From: JAAZMI01 sp964603615
GTDB lineage: Bacteria; Bacillota; Dethiobacteria; DTU022; UBA8154
Assembly: GCA_964603615.1 (NCBI GenBank)
Contig: CAZRVU010000008.1
Location: forward strand, 1 to 64,000
DNA length: 64,000 nucleotides
Reading direction: 5' to 3'
The position numbers and the translations under genes are program-made. The notes below the pieces were generated by a model that was not told the origin of the DNA, ran no database searches, and was given only the letters and a program-made list of their open reading frames with translations. Below, piece by piece: positions 46,849-55,756 of the stretch; the first letter of the stretch is position 1, and each line of letters starts with the position of its first letter.

Positions 46849-48744
46849 TTACCCCGTTTCTTCGTCTAACTCCATTAACTCCATTTCTATTGTTTTAAAT
46901 TTGTTTTTGTAGCGACTAAAATATAGTACTGCCGCCAGGACGATAAACCCGGCCAGGGTTGTATAAAGTCCCGGTAAAACCAACAAGCAGGAGCCGGCCA
47001 TGAGCACGATCCTTTCCCCAATGTTCAGGTTATACTGCAGGAATCCCACAGTTGCGCCGGCAAAAAAAATGATCCCGACAATCGAAACCAGCACGGACCA
47101 GACAACTGTAAACAGATCAGCTTGCAGCACCAGGGCGGGATTATAGATAATAAAAAAGGGTATTAAAAAGGCCGGGACGGCAATCTTAAAGGCAATCCAT
47201 CCGGTTTTCATAAAATCTGATTCAGCGATTGCCGCCCCCGCATAGGAAGCGAGGGCAACCGGCGGGGTGATCATCGACAAGATCCCGAAATAAAGTATAA
47301 ACAGGTGTGCCATAACCGGCGGGATTCCCATTTGGACTAATGCTGACCCCACCAGGGTGGATAATAATATATAAGCGGCTACGCTGGTTACACCCATGCC
47401 GATGACGATCGAAGTCACGGCTGTCAAAATTAATAAAACCAAGAGGTTGCCCCCGGCCAGGTTCACCAAAATCGAGGACAGCTTTGCTCCCAAACCGGAC
47501 AAAGAGACCACACCGATAATAATTCCCGCCGCAGCTCCGGTACACGTCAAGGAGGCGATGGTGAAACCAGTTTTTTTCAAGATATTTATTACCTGGTGAA
47601 AATCTAAGCGTGTTTCTTTTTGAAAAGAAGTGACGGCCACACCCGCAAGAAGCCCATAAAGCGGCGCAGTCATTGCCGAATAACCCTTAAAAAGCACGAG
47701 GACTAAAACAATCAGGGGGAGCAAAAAGTGTCCTTTGGCTTTAAGTATATTCAGGAGAGCGGGCAGGTTTTCTTTTTTCTCGCCTTGGATACCGTTTTTT
47801 ACTGCATAAAAGTGGGCGGCAAAAAATGAGCTGAGGCAAAAGAGCAAGGCCGGGATTAAGGCTATCTTCACTACCGCTAAATAAGGTATTCCCAAAAATT
47901 CTGCCATGATAAAGGCAACGGAGCCCATCACCGGTGGCAGTACTTGCCCCCCGGTTGAAGCAACAGCTTCGATTGCTGCAGCCCAGTGGCGATCATAACC
48001 GCTTTTTTTCATTGTGGGAATAGTAACAACTCCGGTTGTAACGACATTGGCTACCGCGCTGCCGGAGATGGAACCCATCAAAGCACTGGCGAGGACGGCA
48101 ACCTTTGCCGGGCCCCCGGCATATTTACCTGCTATACTCCGGGAAATATCTATGAAGAATTCTGTTCCTCCTGTTATTTCGAGGAAGGTTCCAAAAGTAA
48201 CAAAGAGCACAATGTAGTTGAGCATTACCTTCAAGGGAATGCCGTATAGGCCTTGCCGGGTGAGGTAAAGGGTGCTGGCCAACCGGCTCCAGTCATATCC
48301 CCGGCAAGCGATGGGACCGGGCAAAAAGTGCCCATAAAACCCGTAAAGAATAAAGGCGACAGCCAACAAGGCGACTGCAAGATTGGTGGATCTTCTGACG
48401 GCTTCCAACACCAAAAGTACGGCGATGACAGCGAAGATCTTATCCGGTGCATTGGGTAGGGGGTTGACAATAATGCGATCGAAGACAAATAAGATGTAGG
48501 CAGCGGTGGAAATACTCAAGATTACAAAAATTGAATCGAGGAGGAACGAAAACAAAGTATTGAATGATTCCAGTATTTTTAGCGGGTTTTTTAAAAATAC
48601 GATGGCTAGTGCGCCGGCCAAAAAAACAGGAAGTTGTTTTTCCTCCACAACTAAAAATGTTGGTTGAGAAATAATAACCATAGCAACGACGCTAACGGCA
48701 AGAACCCCTGCCAGGCGATTTCTTAGTTGGTGGTACTCGCCCAT
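46849..48744 (-). CDS. TRAP transporter fused 4TM/12TM permease
   Basis: A 631-residue membrane protein fusing the small (DctQ-like) and large (DctM-like) TRAP subunits, as is normal for TAXI systems. Landmarks are SGSAVANVVTTGVVTIPTMK, AIEAVASTGGQVLPPVMG and LSMITPPVALASYAGAAIAESD. About 16 hydrophobic segments are visible. The start is ATG 48744 with GGGAGG upstream; a longer open frame to 48957 overlaps the Rrf2 gene and is not coding. It forms an operon with the TAXI protein 179 bases downstream. Confidence 0.9.
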   Translation of the reverse strand: MGEYHQLRNRLAGVLAVSVVAMVIISQPTFLVVEEKQLPVFLAGALAIVFLKNPLKILESFNTLFSFLLDSIFVILSISTAAYILFVFDRIIVNPLPNAPDKIFAVIAVLLVLEAVRRSTNLAVALLAVAFILYGFYGHFLPGPIACRGYDWSRLASTLYLTRQGLYGIPLKVMLNYIVLFVTFGTFLEITGGTEFFIDISRSIAGKYAGGPAKVAVLASALMGSISGSAVANVVTTGVVTIPTMKKSGYDRHWAAAIEAVASTGGQVLPPVMGSVAFIMAEFLGIPYLAVVKIALIPALLFCLSSFFAAHFYAVKNGIQGEKKENLPALLNILKAKGHFLLPLIVLVLVLFKGYSAMTAPLYGLLAGVAVTSFQKETRLDFHQVINILKKTGFTIASLTCTGAAAGIIIGVVSLSGLGAKLSSILVNLAGGNLLVLLILTAVTSIVIGMGVTSVAAYILLSTLVGSALVQMGIPPVMAHLFILYFGILSMITPPVALASYAGAAIAESDFMKTGWIAFKIAVPAFLIPFFIIYNPALVLQADLFTVVWSVLVSIVGIIFFAGATVGFLQYNLNIGERIVLMAGSCLLVLPGLYTTLAGFIVLAAVLYFSRYKNKFKTIEMELMELDEETG

Positions 48745-48818
48745 AAAAAAACCTCCCTGTGGTCCTGTTTCACCCTGTGCCCGGTTAATGCAGTTTTTGA
48801 AAGTTGTGCTGTCTTGTG

Positions 48819-49274
48819 CTACCTTTGTCTTATTTTGCGGGTGGAGATGCTTTCCCGGCAGACTGCCGGGTCCTCCATCAGATCTGCAAGGGTATAGGCA
48901 TCCAGTATCTCGGAAGCGGCGTCCCTTAAACGCAACCAGATCTGCCTCGTGACGCAAAACTGTGCCCTGGCGCAGTCACCCGGGTTAATTTCGCTGATGC
49001 AATCGACCGGCGCGATCGGGCCTTCGAGGGTACGAATTATATCGCCCACGGTAATTTTATCGGCACTGTGTCCCAGGACATATCCCCCCTGGGGCCCGCG
49101 TATGCTTTTGATTAAGCCCTTTTTTTTTAATGTAGTCAACAACTGTTCGAGGTACTTCTTAGAAATTTTTTGCCTCCCGGCAATTGCCGGGGTTGTTACC
49201 GGCCCCATTCCTTGTTCCAGGGCAATATCCAAGATAGCTCTAAGTCCATATCTTCCTTTAGTTGATAATCTCAT
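48819..49274 (-). CDS. Rrf2-family transcriptional regulator
   Basis: A 151-residue winged-helix regulator (MRLSTKGRYGLRAILDIA; recognition region ISKKYLEQLL; wing RGPQGGY). Three cysteines, Cys92, Cys101 and Cys107, occupy the region where IscR and NsrR bind an iron-sulfur cluster, so it may sense Fe-S status, NO or redox. It lies just upstream of the TRAP operon on the same strand and could control it. The similar Cys spacing to IscR is seen; the target is inferred. Confidence 0.88.
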   Translation of the reverse strand: MRLSTKGRYGLRAILDIALEQGMGPVTTPAIAGRQKISKKYLEQLLTTLKKKGLIKSIRGPQGGYVLGHSADKITVGDIIRTLEGPIAPVDCISEINPGDCARAQFCVTRQIWLRLRDAASEILDAYTLADLMEDPAVCRESISTRKIRQR

Positions 49275-49389
49275 TTAATCACCCCGTATGATCGAGTCGC
49301 CCTGCAATGCACACAATCCCTATATGTTTACTATAGTATAATCTAATTTAACATGTTATGAATTTTTTGTCAAATGGTTTTTTCGTCGA
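49275..49389. other. Divergent intergenic region between Rrf2 and rplU transcripts
   Basis: AT-rich spacer with no gene. CTATAGTATAATC near 49331-49343 could hold -10-like sequence for either direction. Nothing else recognised. Confidence 0.35.
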
Positions 49390-49418
49390 TTGACAACCTT
49401 TTTGGGATATGCTAAAAT
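49390..49418 (+). promoter_or_regulatory. Strong sigma-A promoter of the rplU operon
   Basis: TTGACA (49390-49395) and TAAAAT (49413-49418) are separated by 17 bases, a near-consensus vegetative promoter. The leader to the ATG at 49588 is about 160 bases. Confidence 0.85.
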
Positions 49419-49425
49419 TACCACG

Positions 49426-49580
49426 CATTCTTTACCGCACGGTCAAGGTTTGAGGCCTAAAATTTTACGACCAGGGGAAATCTGGAAGACCGGATAAAAC
49501 CGGGGGCCGGGGTAGACCCGGAACACGGGTTAAGCCGGGGTAAAATTACCTTGAACGGCGAGTTTGGTTAAAAAGAGAGG
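49426..49580 (+). ncRNA. Structured 5' leader of rplU (possible L21 autoregulatory leader)
   Basis: The leader contains G/C-rich complementary words (CCGGG-GTAGA-CCCGG near 49513-49527, then CCCG-GAACA-CGGG) that can form alternative hairpins before rplU. Firmicute rplU transcripts often carry an L21 leader that gives feedback control; I assign this by position and structure, not by a confirmed consensus match. Confidence 0.35.
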
Positions 49581-49587
49581 TAAGACC

Positions 49588-49908
49588 ATGTATGCAATTA
49601 TTGAAACCGGCGGGAAACAGTACCGGGTATCCGAGGGCAGTATCTGCAGGGTGGAGAAATTACCCGCGGAGGCCGGAGAGGAGATAGTTTTTGATCAGGT
49701 GCTGGCCGTTAAAAATGAAGACAAGATGGAGATTGGCACACCCTACCTGCAGGGTGCGAAAGTGTCTGCCAGGGTTTTATCCCAGGGAAAAGGGAAAAAG
49801 ATTATTGTCTTCAAGTATAAACCGAAAACCAATTACCGGAAAAAACAGGGTCACCGGCAGCCTTTCACGCAGGTGCTCATTCAAAAGATTGATTATCCTG
49901 CCGGTTAA
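49588..49908 (+). CDS. rplU: 50S ribosomal protein L21
   Basis: A 106-residue L21. MYAIIETGGKQYRVSEGS and the C-terminal FKYKPKTNYRKKQGHRQPFT are family signatures. The start is ATG 49588 with GAGAGG upstream; an in-frame start at 49564 would place the ribosome site inside the gene. First gene of the rplU-prp-rpmA-obgE run. Confidence 0.97.
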   Translation: MYAIIETGGKQYRVSEGSICRVEKLPAEAGEEIVFDQVLAVKNEDKMEIGTPYLQGAKVSARVLSQGKGKKIIVFKYKPKTNYRKKQGHRQPFTQVLIQKIDYPAG

Positions 49909-50125
49909 AGAAATTTAGGGTCCAACCGGAACTGGAAAATTGGATTTTAAAATGATATTTTCTAAACGATAAAGACGGTCGCGTTTATGCGTTTGCTTTA
50001 AAAAGCCTGGCACAATTAAGGCCGGAGTTCAGAATAAGGCCCCGGGAAAGGCATTATGTTTTAAGTGCCGGCTTTTAATAATCAGGGTAAGGGTTATAAG
50101 GCAAGGTCAAGGTCAGGATAAGGGC

Positions 50126-50455
50126 ATGATCAAAGTCAAGGTCAGGAGAAACGGCGGGGGCAACCCCGTGGGCTTGGAAGTGAGGGGCCATGCTCTTTTT
50201 GCCCCGTCGGGCAGCGATATTGTCTGCGCCGCTGTTTCCATGCTCACGCAGACGGTTGTCTTTGCCCTGCAGGATCTAGTCAAGGTGGATTTTCCGGTCA
50301 AGCTGGAGGAGGGTTCCCTTTCGCTTGCCGCGCCTTTGGCCATGGAACATGAAAAAGCAGAGAAGTTTTACCTGTTGATAGAGACACTGCTGCTGGGTCT
50401 CAAGGAGACGGCCCGCAGTTATCCTGCCTACGTTGATTATACTGAAAATGGCTAA
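50126..50455 (+). CDS. prp: Ribosomal-processing cysteine protease Prp
   Basis: A 109-residue Prp (YsxB family). His22 and Cys34 (GHALF and SDIVCAAVS) match the catalytic pair. The enzyme removes the N-terminal extension of L27 in Firmicutes, and the cleavage motif is present in the neighbouring rpmA product. The position between rplU and rpmA is standard. Confidence 0.95.
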   Translation: MIKVKVRRNGGGNPVGLEVRGHALFAPSGSDIVCAAVSMLTQTVVFALQDLVKVDFPVKLEEGSLSLAAPLAMEHEKAEKFYLLIETLLLGLKETARSYPAYVDYTENG

Positions 50456-50519
50456 AACCTTCAGGGGAGAAAGGAGGTGGGGGCCTGTCTAGGATTCAAT
50501 TTTATGCAGGCCGCTAAAG

Positions 50520-50801
50520 ATGCGCAGATTAGATTTGCAACTTTTTGCCCGTAAAAAAGGCGGGGGCAGCTCCCGGAACGGGCGGGACAGTAACGCTAAG
50601 AAACTGGGCGTGAAAAGATTTGGCGGGCAGGAGGTATCGGCAGGCAGCATTCTCGTGCGCCAGAAAGGCACGCGGATCCATGCCGGTATGAATGTCGGCC
50701 GCGGCAGGGATGACACCCTGTTTGCCCTGGTTGATGGACTGGTTGCCTTTGAGCGTCTGGGGAAGACCAGGAAAATGGTCAGTGTTTACCCAGCAAACTA
50801 A
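50520..50801 (+). CDS. rpmA: 50S ribosomal protein L27 precursor
   Basis: A 93-residue L27 with the Firmicute extension MRRLDLQLF followed by Ala10, matching the Prp cleavage site; mature L27 would begin ARKKGGGSS. GRDSNAKKLGVKRFGGQ and GTRIHAGMNVGRGRDDTLFA confirm the family. The strong AAAGGAGG (about 50470) is more than 40 bases before the ATG, so initiation may depend on a weak AAAG nearby or on RNA folding. Confidence 0.97.
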   Translation: MRRLDLQLFARKKGGGSSRNGRDSNAKKLGVKRFGGQEVSAGSILVRQKGTRIHAGMNVGRGRDDTLFALVDGLVAFERLGKTRKMVSVYPAN

Positions 50802-50802
50802 A

Positions 50803-50833
50803 ACCCGGGAGATTCTCACCCGGGATTTTTTTT
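50803..50833 (+). terminator. Terminator or attenuator between rpmA and obgE
   Basis: CCCGG-GAG-ATT-CTC-A-CCCGG forms a GC-rich stem (50803-50824), directly followed by a run of eight or nine T. obgE begins 23 bases later, so partial read-through is likely. Confidence 0.8.
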
Positions 50834-50855
50834 AGAAATGTAGAGCGGTGATAAA

Positions 50856-52130
50856 TTGTTTGTGGATCAGGTCAAAATATTTGTCAAAGGTGGCCGGGGC
50901 GGGAACGGTGTTGTTTCCTTCCGGCGGGAAAAATTTGTGCCCCGGGGAGGCCCGGACGGCGGCGACGGCGGTGACGGCGGCGATGTGATTTTGGTGGCGA
51001 CGCGTGAAAAAAATACTTTAATTGATTTAAGCTACCGCCCGCACCTGCATGCCGCCAACGGAATACACGGCCAGGGCAAAAAAAAGCACGGGAAAAACCG
51101 CCCACCCCTTTATGTACAAATTCCTGCCGGCACGGTGGTGAAAGACGAAGATGGTTCCCCCCTTGCCGATCTCGGGCATGACGGGATAAAGGTTGTCGTG
51201 GCCCGGGGGGGGCGTGGGGGTCGGGGCAACACACGTTTTGCCACTTCCCGCCGGCGGGCACCGGATTTTGCGGAAAAAGGAGAGCCCGGGGAAGAGCGGA
51301 CACTGCTCTTAGAGCTGAAATTGCTGGCCGATGTAGGTTTGGTTGGCTTTCCCAATGCCGGAAAATCCACCCTGCTGGCGCGTATCTCTGCAGCCAAACC
51401 CAAAATTGCCAATTTCCCTTTTACAACACTTGTTCCCCAGTTGGGTGTAGTCTATTTGTCTCCCGGTCGCTCCTTCGTTGTTGCCGATCTTCCGGGGATC
51501 ATTGCCGGAGCACATCAAGGTGCGGGGTTGGGCTACCGCTTTTTGCGGCATATTGAAAGAACAGGAGTTTTGTTGTACCTGCTGGATATGGCTGCTACAG
51601 AAGGACGTGATCCTTATGAGGATTTCTGTAATCTGCAACAGGAATTGATGCTTTATCGCGCTGCAATGCACTCCAAACCAGCGGTAATTGCTGCCAATAA
51701 AATGGATTTGCCGGAAGCGGCGGCCAATTTAAAGAATTTCCAATCCCGGTTGAAGGAAGGGCTGCCAGTTTTCCCCATTTCGGCAGTGACGGGGGTGGGG
51801 GTAAAGGTTCTTTTGGAAGAACTATACAAACATGTTCAAGAAAGGGTTGCTCTTTTGCCCGAAGAAAGCTATGATCAAGAAGAGATGATTTTTCTCCCTC
51901 CGGCGCCGGTCAGGGATTTAAAGGTTACAGTAGAAGGGAATATTTTTTTAGTTACAGGTGATGAGGTAGAAAAAGCGGTTCTCCGTGCCGATTTGCAGAG
52001 CACAGAAGGTTTGCGGCGTTTCCAAGCAGCAATGAAGGGGCTGGGAGTAGAGCGTGAACTGGAAAAGATGAAGATTCAAGAGGGCGATGTTGTGCGCATC
52101 GGCGAAATGGAATTTACTTATTTTATTTGA
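50856..52130 (+). CDS. obgE: Obg-family GTPase
   Basis: A 424-residue GTPase. The glycine-rich Obg fold (residues 1-157: VKGGRGGNGVVSFRREKFVPRGGP) is followed by the G domain, with GFPNAGKST (about 163-171), DLPGI and NKMDLP, and by a C-terminal OCT domain ending EMEFTYFI. It takes part in 50S maturation and stringent and sporulation control. The start is TTG 50856. Confidence 0.97.
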   Translation: MFVDQVKIFVKGGRGGNGVVSFRREKFVPRGGPDGGDGGDGGDVILVATREKNTLIDLSYRPHLHAANGIHGQGKKKHGKNRPPLYVQIPAGTVVKDEDGSPLADLGHDGIKVVVARGGRGGRGNTRFATSRRRAPDFAEKGEPGEERTLLLELKLLADVGLVGFPNAGKSTLLARISAAKPKIANFPFTTLVPQLGVVYLSPGRSFVVADLPGIIAGAHQGAGLGYRFLRHIERTGVLLYLLDMAATEGRDPYEDFCNLQQELMLYRAAMHSKPAVIAANKMDLPEAAANLKNFQSRLKEGLPVFPISAVTGVGVKVLLEELYKHVQERVALLPEESYDQEEMIFLPPAPVRDLKVTVEGNIFLVTGDEVEKAVLRADLQSTEGLRRFQAAMKGLGVERELEKMKIQEGDVVRIGEMEFTYFI

Positions 52131-52159
52131 AATCCGGAAGCACAAGGGAAGAGCATGTA

Positions 52160-52816
52160 ATGAGTTTTCTGCTACCAGAAACCGGCAATGAATATTTGAC
52201 CTTAGGTCTAATGGGAGGAACTTTTGATCCCATTCATATCGGGCACCTTGTTACTGCTGAGGAAGCCCGACAGCAGTTTGGCCTGGATCACGTCATTTTT
52301 ATTCCAGCCGGAGTGCCACCGCACAAAGATGCACGCTATATCAGCCTGGCTGAACACCGTTATATTATGACGATGCTGGCTGTGGTCGACAACCCTTACT
52401 TTACTGTATCGCGACTGGAGATCGACCGCCGGCAGCCGTCCTACACGATTGATACGGTACAAAATATTTTACAAATCTATAATTATCAGGTGAGGCTCTA
52501 CTTTATTACCGGGGCTGATGCCATCCTCGATATAATTGCCTGGAAAGATTGTGAACGGCTACTGGATTCCTGTTATTTTATCGCTGCTTCCCGTCCGGGC
52601 TACTCTTTTGGTAAATTGAAGGATGTTCTGGCGTCTGTTTCCTCCCGGATGATCAAAAAAGTGCACCTGCTGGAGATCCCGGCTATGGCGGTTTCTTCTA
52701 CATTTATACGTAGTCGTGTCGCCAGTGGGAAAACAATTAAATACCTGACCCCGGATGCGGTGGAGCAATATATTTATAAAAACAGACTTTATCTTCAGGT
52801 GAAAAACGAAGTATAA
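52160..52816 (+). CDS. nadD: Nicotinate-nucleotide adenylyltransferase
   Basis: A 218-residue NadD. GGTFDPIHIGH (19-29) is the nucleotidyltransferase motif, and the ISSTFIR-like signature appears as VSSTFIRSRVASG. It makes deamido-NAD from NaMN and ATP. The start is set at ATG 52160 downstream of AAGGGAAGAG; an upstream in-frame ATG at 52127 overlaps the end of obgE and is less likely. Linked with yqeK as in many Firmicutes. Confidence 0.93.
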   Translation: MSFLLPETGNEYLTLGLMGGTFDPIHIGHLVTAEEARQQFGLDHVIFIPAGVPPHKDARYISLAEHRYIMTMLAVVDNPYFTVSRLEIDRRQPSYTIDTVQNILQIYNYQVRLYFITGADAILDIIAWKDCERLLDSCYFIAASRPGYSFGKLKDVLASVSSRMIKKVHLLEIPAMAVSSTFIRSRVASGKTIKYLTPDAVEQYIYKNRLYLQVKNEV

Positions 52817-52901
52817 AGCAGTTTCCATTATTGCATAATATATGCAGGGTATTATCATACTAAAGTTTATATGGTGACAAAAAGAAAAAAGAGGTGAAAA
52901 A

Positions 52902-53156
52902 ATGGTGAAGACTCTTTATGTCGGCAACGTTCCCTGGGGAACTACCGAGGATGATCTGCGCGATGCCTTTACCGAGCACGGTGAGGTTTTAGGTTGTCGT
53001 ATTATTACGGAAAAAGCGACCGGACGTTCCCGTGGCTACGGATTTGTTGAAGTAAATGACGCAGATGCGGAAAAAATAATTGAAAGCATGAATGGAATGG
53101 AGCTGGATGGCCGTCGTTTGGTTGTAAACGAAGCAAAGCCGCGTGAAAACAGGTAA
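52902..53156 (+). CDS. Small RRM RNA-binding protein
   Basis: An 84-residue single RNA-recognition motif. RNP2 is LYVGNV (residues 5-10) and RNP1 is RGYGFVEV (about 44-51), both intact. It resembles the glycine-rich cold-inducible RRM proteins of bacteria, without the glycine tail. GAGGTG lies just upstream of the ATG. Its insertion between nadD and yqeK is less common in this gene order. Confidence 0.9.
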   Translation: MVKTLYVGNVPWGTTEDDLRDAFTEHGEVLGCRIITEKATGRSRGYGFVEVNDADAEKIIESMNGMELDGRRLVVNEAKPRENR

Positions 53157-53329
53157 CCCTAAAGTTGCGGTGGCCTTTAACTTATTAATATATGAGTTAC
53201 TATTCATTATCTATACTGAAGGTTGCCATCAATTTTGCTTAATCTTTGTTTCCTGTTCACAGAAAGAAGGAATGTCTTTTATTGTGTCCAATTATATAGG
53301 TATGATCGTTAAAAACTTGGTGCCAGGCC

Positions 53330-53983
53330 ATGAAGATCGATGATGCCCGGAAATTGTTACGCAGCCGGGCTAAAAGTAGCCTTTTTCTTCATGCCAGGGG
53401 TGTGGAAGAAAGTGCCCTAAAGCTTGCCTTGCTTTACGGGGTGGATACGGATAAGGCTTCCCTGGCCGGATTGTTACATGATTACGGCAAGATATATCCT
53501 TATCCGGTTTTGTACCAGATTGCACTTGAACATGCTCTTGGGGATGCGTTGAGTTTAAAGGAACCGGCTTTGTTGCATGCCCCGGTTGGGGCCTGGTTGC
53601 TCCAACACGAATTGGGGATAGAGGATAAGGAGATCCTGGAAGCAGTCAAGGTACACACTACCGGTGCGGAGAGGATCTCCCGTTTAGCCGGGATTGTTTA
53701 TCTGGCGGACTGTATCGAACCGGGCCGGGATTATCCCGAAGTGGATGCTTTACGAAATATTTCCGGCAGGGGCGGGGATCAAGGTTTAGAAAAGGCCCTT
53801 CTTAGTGCCGTGGATCGGACTATCGTTTCTGTTTTAGCCAGGAAAAGGGTTTTACATCCCAATTCCATTTTATTTCGCAATTCTCTGATTTTAAATAGAA
53901 TAAAAACAGCCAGGAGTTTTTCAGGTTATGAAGCCTACCAGAATAACCCGTCTAAGGAGGAGGGAGAAAACGCGCCTTTCTAA
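53330..53983 (+). CDS. yqeK: HD-domain Ap4A hydrolase YqeK
   Basis: A 217-residue HD hydrolase. His21 (FLHARGVEE), His50-Asp51 (LLHDYGK), HAPVGAWLL and VYLADCIEPGR match YqeK, which cleaves diadenosine tetraphosphate symmetrically. It overlaps the next gene by 56 bases, indicating coupled translation. Confidence 0.92.
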   Translation: MKIDDARKLLRSRAKSSLFLHARGVEESALKLALLYGVDTDKASLAGLLHDYGKIYPYPVLYQIALEHALGDALSLKEPALLHAPVGAWLLQHELGIEDKEILEAVKVHTTGAERISRLAGIVYLADCIEPGRDYPEVDALRNISGRGGDQGLEKALLSAVDRTIVSVLARKRVLHPNSILFRNSLILNRIKTARSFSGYEAYQNNPSKEEGENAPF

Positions 53984-55133
53984 GGAAAGGTTTTTTTTCC
54001 TGCTGGCTTTGGTTTTCTGCATCTTGCTTTTGTTTGTGGGGATGCGTTTTTTGGGTTCCTTTCAGGCTTTGCAGAACAAAGCGGATTGGGCTAAAAAACT
54101 ACGCCAGGCACCGCAAACGACTGGCACGAATTACCTTCTTTATGGTCTAATGAGGAGCGGTGAAGAGGCAACGATCAAGGATATTTTCTTCCTTAATTTA
54201 CCTGAACAAGGTGCTTCTTTTCATACGGTTTTTATTCCCGGCCAGGTTTTACTGCATCGTTTGGAGAGCAAAACTGAGCGGGGACAAACCTGGTCAGAGG
54301 AAAATGACGAAGAGGCGGAGGTACGGCCTTACTATACGCCCGATCATTTTTATGGAGAGGGCGGGGCAGAATTGTTAGTGCAGCAACTTTCCCTTTTTTT
54401 AGACGCCCCGATCCACCATTATATGGAATTTGATTACAGTGGTATTCCTGTACTAGTAGATGCTTATGGCGTGATTGCCCCCGGGGACGATCTGATCAGG
54501 GGTCGGGAATACTTAGCCTCATTAATGCAAGAGGAAAATGAGGAAGAACCATTGGAAAGAGCTTTGCACAGGTTTAGTTTTTGCGGGGACCTCTTGAAGT
54601 TTCTTACGGAAAAAAAGGGGAAATTGGAGCTCTATCGTATTACCGGCAGTGTTGCACCGTATCTTAAGACAGATTTTGCCTGGAAAGAGCTACAAGGTTT
54701 CCAAGAAGATCTGGAATCTTTTTTCCGGGCAGAAGATTTGGTGGTTTCCTTGCCGGGGGTTTGGCGGGAATTTGACGGAGAGTTTTTTCTAGAACCGGAT
54801 CAATTGCAGCTTGCTACTTTGAGTGGAAGCCTGGGGGGAACATCTATCTTGTCCCGGGAGATGATTACGGTAGAAATTTTGAATGGTAGCGGAGCAGCCG
54901 GTGTTGCTACCGCAGCAGGAAAAATTTTGGAGGAACAGGGCTTTTGCATCGTTAAGATCGACAATGCCGATAATTTTGAATACCGGCACAGCCAGGTTAT
55001 TTCACGTCTGGAACTGGTCGAACCGGCCAAAGAAGTGGCGTTCTACATCCCAGGGGCAGAGTTTTTCAAAGAACTTCAGCCCAACCATGACGCCATGGTG
55101 ACGGTGATTATCGGCAAAAACTTTTCGCCATAA
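53928..55133 (+). CDS. LytR-CpsA-Psr-type membrane protein with LytR_C domain
   Basis: A 401-residue protein with a short basic cytoplasmic N-terminus and one membrane segment (about 22-42). It has an extracellular region with a weak LCP-like pattern and a C-terminal LytR_C domain (about 300-395, VEILNGSGAAGVATAAGKILEEQGF). The LCP core looks degenerate (GLMRSGEEATIKDIFFLNL in place of the usual Arg/Asp-rich site), so teichoic-acid ligase activity is doubtful. Its position between yqeK and rsfS is conserved in Firmicutes. Confidence 0.8.
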   Translation: MKPTRITRLRRREKTRLSKERFFFLLALVFCILLLFVGMRFLGSFQALQNKADWAKKLRQAPQTTGTNYLLYGLMRSGEEATIKDIFFLNLPEQGASFHTVFIPGQVLLHRLESKTERGQTWSEENDEEAEVRPYYTPDHFYGEGGAELLVQQLSLFLDAPIHHYMEFDYSGIPVLVDAYGVIAPGDDLIRGREYLASLMQEENEEEPLERALHRFSFCGDLLKFLTEKKGKLELYRITGSVAPYLKTDFAWKELQGFQEDLESFFRAEDLVVSLPGVWREFDGEFFLEPDQLQLATLSGSLGGTSILSREMITVEILNGSGAAGVATAAGKILEEQGFCIVKIDNADNFEYRHSQVISRLELVEPAKEVAFYIPGAEFFKELQPNHDAMVTVIIGKNFSP

Positions 55134-55159
55134 GTTGAATTTAACAAGGAGGGATTTTT

Positions 55160-55528
55160 TTGCCCCTGGCCGTCAAGGAGTTGGTCCTGAAGGCTATTCG
55201 GTTTTTACGGGAAAAAAAGGCACAGGATTTGGTACTTTTGGATATAAATAAAGTATCTTTGATTGCAGATTTCTTTCTGATTTGCAGTGGCACCTCTCAA
55301 ATTCATACGAAGGCGTTGTGCGATCATCTTTTAGAGAACATTTCTTCTGAGGAATATAATTCGAAACGTGTGGAAGGGTATCGGGAAGGGCGTTGGATTC
55401 TGGTAGATCTTGGCGGGCTCGTAGTACATATCTTTCTAACGGAAGAGCGTATGTTCTATAATTTAGAGCGTCTCTGGGGAGGAGCAGAAACAGTGGACTG
55501 GGAAATATTGCTGGCTTCTCCTTCCTAA
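55160..55528 (+). CDS. rsfS: Ribosome silencing factor RsfS
   Basis: A 122-residue RsfS/Iojap protein (LDINKVSLIADFFLICSGTS, VEGYREGRWILVDLGGLVVHIF, FYNLERLWG). It binds L14 and blocks subunit joining in starvation. The start is TTG 55160 with AAGGAGGG upstream. Confidence 0.95.
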   Translation: MPLAVKELVLKAIRFLREKKAQDLVLLDINKVSLIADFFLICSGTSQIHTKALCDHLLENISSEEYNSKRVEGYREGRWILVDLGGLVVHIFLTEERMFYNLERLWGGAETVDWEILLASPS

Positions 55529-55756
55529 ACAAGGGGTCAACTGTAAAACGGTCAGCGGGGGACGCAACGGCCGCGCCGGGGTAAAGTGACATAGTTGGGC
55601 TTAAGGTTTTGCAAAGAAACTTTGTGCTCGAATGTTTCAGTATATTCAATAATGAAATAGCTTTTGAACTGTTTAAAACTTAGGGGGCAGACGAACAATT
55701 TAAAATTGCCAGATATGCCGATCGTTCCAGGATAAATGAAACGGAGGTTTAAAGCG

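Noticed and set aside
48745..48957. N-terminal extension of the fused TRAP permease
   Set aside because: It overlaps the Rrf2 gene, has no membrane or family character, and a GGGAGG-supported ATG lies at 48744.
50477..50554. 25-codon frame starting GTG just after AAAGGAGG, overlapping the start of rpmA
   Set aside because: Although the ribosome site is better placed for it than for rpmA, the peptide has no recognisable character; the site more likely serves rpmA through RNA folding.
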